The notes beneath the pieces are model-generated. The model had not been told where the DNA came from. It saw nothing but the letters and a program-made list of their open reading frames with translations, and did no database searches. Below are positions 6,726 through 9,276 of a DNA stretch of 9,276 bases, in pieces (within the stretch, counting starts at the first letter, position 1; every line of letters starts with the position of its first letter). Origin of the DNA: CAZIOI01 sp964540855 (GTDB lineage Bacteria; Patescibacteriota; UBA1384; DTJR01); assembly GCA_964540855.1 (NCBI GenBank), contig CAZIOI010000022.1, forward strand, positions 1 through 9,276, in the 5' to 3' direction. Made by a program: the position numbers and the translations under genes.

Positions 6726-9276
6726 GTGTTAAAAGACACTGATCAAAAAACAGAACAGGATCGTCTTTTTGGTCGGACTTTAGTGCCGGTCTTTTATGGG
6801 TTGCATAGTATACTTAGCAAAAAATATTTATGGTATGCCAAGTGGCATCGCAACAAATACCATAAACATATTCATTATGGGTCTTTGGGAATATATTCCG
6901 CTATGACAATTGCTCTCGCGCTTTGGGTTGGTATATTTTCGCCTCTCTCGGTTAGTGCTTCGACTAATACAAAAGTTTGGGACTCAAAAGCGGATTTTGA
7001 TTCCGGGACAGTTTCTAATTTAAGCACAAGTGTGAGTTCGGGCCATGTGGTCTTGGACCAAACAAATGCAACTTATAGCGAAAATTTTTCCGAAGATACA
7101 AAGTATGATGTAGATAATTCAGATAGTGTTGATTGGAATACAACTGATAACAAGCTGACGCTTGCAAGTGGAAATTTATCGCTGAATTCAAAATTGGTAG
7201 ATGCGTGGGGTATAAACGAGACAGTTGTTTCTAGTTGCTATGACTCAATTAATAATCGAGTATATTATGGGGGAACTAGGGGCTCGTTTGGATACTATAA
7301 CGGGACGAGATTTATCGATTTGACAAATAAAATTGCTGGATTTTGGGGCGGAAAATCTGTTAGCGGAATGACTTTTCATACGACCCAGCAGACTGTTTAT
7401 CTGGTCGGAGCGTCGGGTAACTTCGCTAAATGGGACGGCACAACAGCGACAAATTTAAAGGCCACAATTTCTTCTTTTTGGTCAACCACCTATGTGTACT
7501 CTGTGGCAGTGGGTGCGGGAAACGATGTGTATATTGGAGGTGCTTCCGGCAAATTTGCCAAATATAATGGCTCTACATCTTCAGATTTAAGGAGTGCTAT
7601 CTCCGGTTTTTGGAGTACTAGCTACTATCTTTATTCAATGATTTATGACTCAACGAATAATCTTCTTTATATAGCGGGAAGTGGTGGCAAATTTGCCAAA
7701 TATGATGGGTCAACGGCAACTGACTTGGCGTCAACTATATCGGGGGTATGGGGCACAAGTGATATCGGAACAATTTGCTTTGGTAGTAGCGTAAGCGAAA
7801 TATATTTTGGAGGAATTTTAGGTAAGTTTGCTGTATTGAATGGTGTGACTATGACTAGTCTTACCTCGCAGCTTTCTAGTTTCTGGAGTTCCAATTATAT
7901 AAATTCTTTCTCATATAATTCTTCTACGGGTGTTTTATATATCGGAGGAGCATCGAGGAGGCTTGCAAGTTGGGACGGCACCTCTGCGACGAATTTAATT
8001 GGTCAAATATCCGATTTTTGGGCAGTAGGTGAAGATGTGCGCACGGTAATTTTCAATCAGTCTGATAGCAACTTATACGTAGGGGGCGTTAGGTTTTCGA
8101 GGACCGATGGGACGACGCCATTAGATTTAACGGATAGTGTGAAAGGTAAGCTTAAAGCTTATGGTGCCACCGAATCCATTGTTGCCGGAAATTATGTTTA
8201 TCTTGGTAATGATAGTGGCAAATTCGCCAGATACAATATAACCACTGGGGCTGTCGAAGACTTAACAAGCAAAATTAGTAGTTTTTGGGGGATGCATGCG
8301 ATTGTTTGTTTTGCATACGATGCAACTAATAGTGTTCTTTACATCGGCGGCAACACAAGCCATTTCGCAAAGTTTGATGGTACGAATGCTACTAATTTAT
8401 ATTCCAATGTGAGCAGTATCTTTGGGTCTAGTGCGATATACGCTATGTATTATGACAGTCAAGCCAGCCTTCTTTATGCCGGAGGTCCATCCGGTAAATT
8501 TGCTAAATGGGATGGATCGACAGCGACAAGCCTTGTAAGCGAAATATCGTCTTTTTGGGATAGCAATCATAATATTTATGCAATGACAAAAAACACTGAC
8601 ACGGGGGATATATATATAGCTGGGAGTTTTGGTAAGTTTGCGAAATATGACGAAGATGGAACTGCGGGGAGTAAGGCGACAAATCTTACTTCGCTGGTCT
8701 CGGGTATTACCACGACTTATATATTTACGATAGCTTATAATGCTGATACAGATCTTATGTATATCGGGGGGATTAGTGGAAAGTTTGGGAAGTTTGACGG
8801 ATCAACGGGGACAAGTTTAACCTCAAGTATCTCATCGGCGTGGGGTTCGTACACCATCAGCTCGATGGCGGTCAAGGATGGGGTCTTATATTTGGGTGGT
8901 GGCGATAGCGATACTAATAATCCTAGATTTGGGTCGTGGAATGGAACTAGTTTCACTGATCTTGCAGATGATATCAAACCAGTTTACTCGTATTGTGAAT
9001 CAATATCTTGGATGGACGTATCCAGCGACGGTCTTTACCTTTCGGGCTCAACTGATTATGGCGTTTTGGCAAAATATACTGGAGCTACCATTACGTCCGG
9101 CACTGCTTACACAACCACATTGGATTCTACTTCCACCAACATAATGAGCGCAACATTGTCTGCCACAGAAACTAAACCAGCCGATACAACTATTACTTAT
9201 CAACTCTCCGGTGATGGAGGGTCTCATTGGGAAGATGCGTCATTAGATACATTGCACGCTTTTACCAATGCGGGGT
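6726..9276 (+). CDS. Large predicted surface protein with 14 propeller-like repeats (3' end beyond window)
   Basis: An open frame of 850 codons runs to the window edge without a stop, so the C-terminus is missing. I recognise no named family. The start is GTG at 6726: a TAG lies in frame at 6720-6722, and AAGG at 6716-6719 gives a 6-nt spacer. Residues 1-53 are hydrophilic and rich in Lys, Arg and His (KWHRNKYHKHIHYG at 39-52). A hydrophobic segment covers 54-71, then SPLSVSAS with a possible signal-peptidase cut after Ala78. Residues 80-158 are a Ser/Thr/Asp/Asn-rich linker. Residues 161-785 are 14 repeats of about 45 aa with the pattern YIGG-SGKFAKYDGS-ATDL-ISSFW-IYSM-YDS. From about 796 a different beta-rich segment begins (ITYQLSGDGGSHWED). 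The protein is probably exported or anchored outside the membrane; role in adhesion or ligand binding is inference. The 58-nt gap after fba has no clear terminator, so it may be read through from the operon. Confidence 0.88.
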   Translation, partial: MLKDTDQKTEQDRLFGRTLVPVFYGLHSILSKKYLWYAKWHRNKYHKHIHYGSLGIYSAMTIALALWVGIFSPLSVSASTNTKVWDSKADFDSGTVSNLSTSVSSGHVVLDQTNATYSENFSEDTKYDVDNSDSVDWNTTDNKLTLASGNLSLNSKLVDAWGINETVVSSCYDSINNRVYYGGTRGSFGYYNGTRFIDLTNKIAGFWGGKSVSGMTFHTTQQTVYLVGASGNFAKWDGTTATNLKATISSFWSTTYVYSVAVGAGNDVYIGGASGKFAKYNGSTSSDLRSAISGFWSTSYYLYSMIYDSTNNLLYIAGSGGKFAKYDGSTATDLASTISGVWGTSDIGTICFGSSVSEIYFGGILGKFAVLNGVTMTSLTSQLSSFWSSNYINSFSYNSSTGVLYIGGASRRLASWDGTSATNLIGQISDFWAVGEDVRTVIFNQSDSNLYVGGVRFSRTDGTTPLDLTDSVKGKLKAYGATESIVAGNYVYLGNDSGKFARYNITTGAVEDLTSKISSFWGMHAIVCFAYDATNSVLYIGGNTSHFAKFDGTNATNLYSNVSSIFGSSAIYAMYYDSQASLLYAGGPSGKFAKWDGSTATSLVSEISSFWDSNHNIYAMTKNTDTGDIYIAGSFGKFAKYDEDGTAGSKATNLTSLVSGITTTYIFTIAYNADTDLMYIGGISGKFGKFDGSTGTSLTSSISSAWGSYTISSMAVKDGVLYLGGGDSDTNNPRFGSWNGTSFTDLADDIKPVYSYCESISWMDVSSDGLYLSGSTDYGVLAKYTGATITSGTAYTTTLDSTSTNIMSATLSATETKPADTTITYQLSGDGGSHWEDASLDTLHAFTNAG
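7206..9080 (+). repeat. Tandem coding repeats, 14 units of about 135 bp
   Basis: The Tyr of each YxGG anchor falls at residues 180, 225, 269, 315, 360, 405, 451, 492, 539, 584, 630, 679, 722 and 771 of the 6726 gene, spacings 41-49 with most at 44-47. Each unit carries a YIGG strand, a GKFAKYDG strand, a TDL-x-S-x-I-S segment, an aromatic FW corner and an IYSM-YDS strand, the four-strand layout expected of a propeller blade. Units 7, 13 and 14 are degenerate. At DNA level most units have diverged at synonymous positions. Units 3 and 4 are the closest: the stretches at 7548 and 7686 differ at only one of 21 bases. This suggests a later duplication or gene conversion. Confidence 0.85.

Noticed and set aside
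7667..7894. Minus-strand frames within the repeat gene (7667-7894 and 8735-8977)
   Set aside because: Pro/Leu/Val-rich antisense translations of the repeat units, without Shine-Dalgarno sites or recognisable motifs; they recur because the repeats do.
8878..9144. 88-codon + strand frame inside the repeat gene
   Set aside because: It lies wholly inside the long 6726 frame in another phase, has no ribosome binding site, and its composition is that of an out-of-frame translation of the repeats.
6903..9276. ATG at 6903 as start of the repeat protein
   Set aside because: It would begin inside the hydrophobic segment, has no ribosome binding site in front, and would leave a 177-nt open, sensible coding stretch unexplained. 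GTG at 6726 has AAGG 6 nt upstream and an in-frame stop just before it.
6726..9276. Horizontally acquired or phage tail-fibre-like gene
   Set aside because: No integrase, tRNA, insertion sequence or phage structural gene is nearby, and base composition looks like that of the operon. Transfer cannot be shown from this window.

Overview
The window reads as chromosomal DNA from a bacterium with a reduced, moderately AT-rich genome, most likely a member of the Candidate Phyla Radiation (Patescibacteria). The evidence is a very short elongation factor Ts (about 147 aa), a ribosomal protein S2 with a Lys/Ala/Glu-rich tail, divergent glycolytic enzymes, very tight gene packing, and a large repeat-built surface protein with a His/Lys-rich N-terminus. 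The pyrH gene ends in TGA, so TGA is a stop codon here. That argues against the Gracilibacteria/Absconditabacteria groups that recode it. The assignment below phylum level is open.

Positions 1-133 hold a leader with a good sigma70-like promoter (TTGAAA, 17 nt, TAATAT with an extended -10 TG). From 134 to 6667 eight genes lie head to tail on the + strand: rpsB, tsf, pyrH, frr, an rseP-type site-2 protease, tpiA, pgk and class II fba. Gaps are at most 49 nt and three junctions overlap, so this looks like one operon, possibly with an internal promoter before frr. The first four genes serve translation (30S protein S2, EF-Ts, ribosome recycling factor) and pyrimidine nucleotide supply (UMP kinase). 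The protease follows frr directly, without the uppS-cdsA-dxr genes often found there in other bacteria. The last three genes encode consecutive or adjacent steps of glycolysis (aldolase, triosephosphate isomerase, phosphoglycerate kinase), with no gapdh gene between them.

From 6726 to the right edge runs one uninterrupted reading frame of at least 850 codons. It starts at GTG and is cut off by the window end. It encodes a predicted exported or membrane-anchored protein: a basic, His-rich N-terminal region, a hydrophobic segment with a possible signal-peptidase site, a short linker, 14 repeats of about 45 residues, and the start of a further beta-rich domain. The repeats look like beta-propeller blades, and their pattern fits two seven-bladed propellers in tandem. 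This is the least explained and most interesting part of the window. No RNA gene, CRISPR array, insertion sequence or convincing intrinsic terminator was seen.
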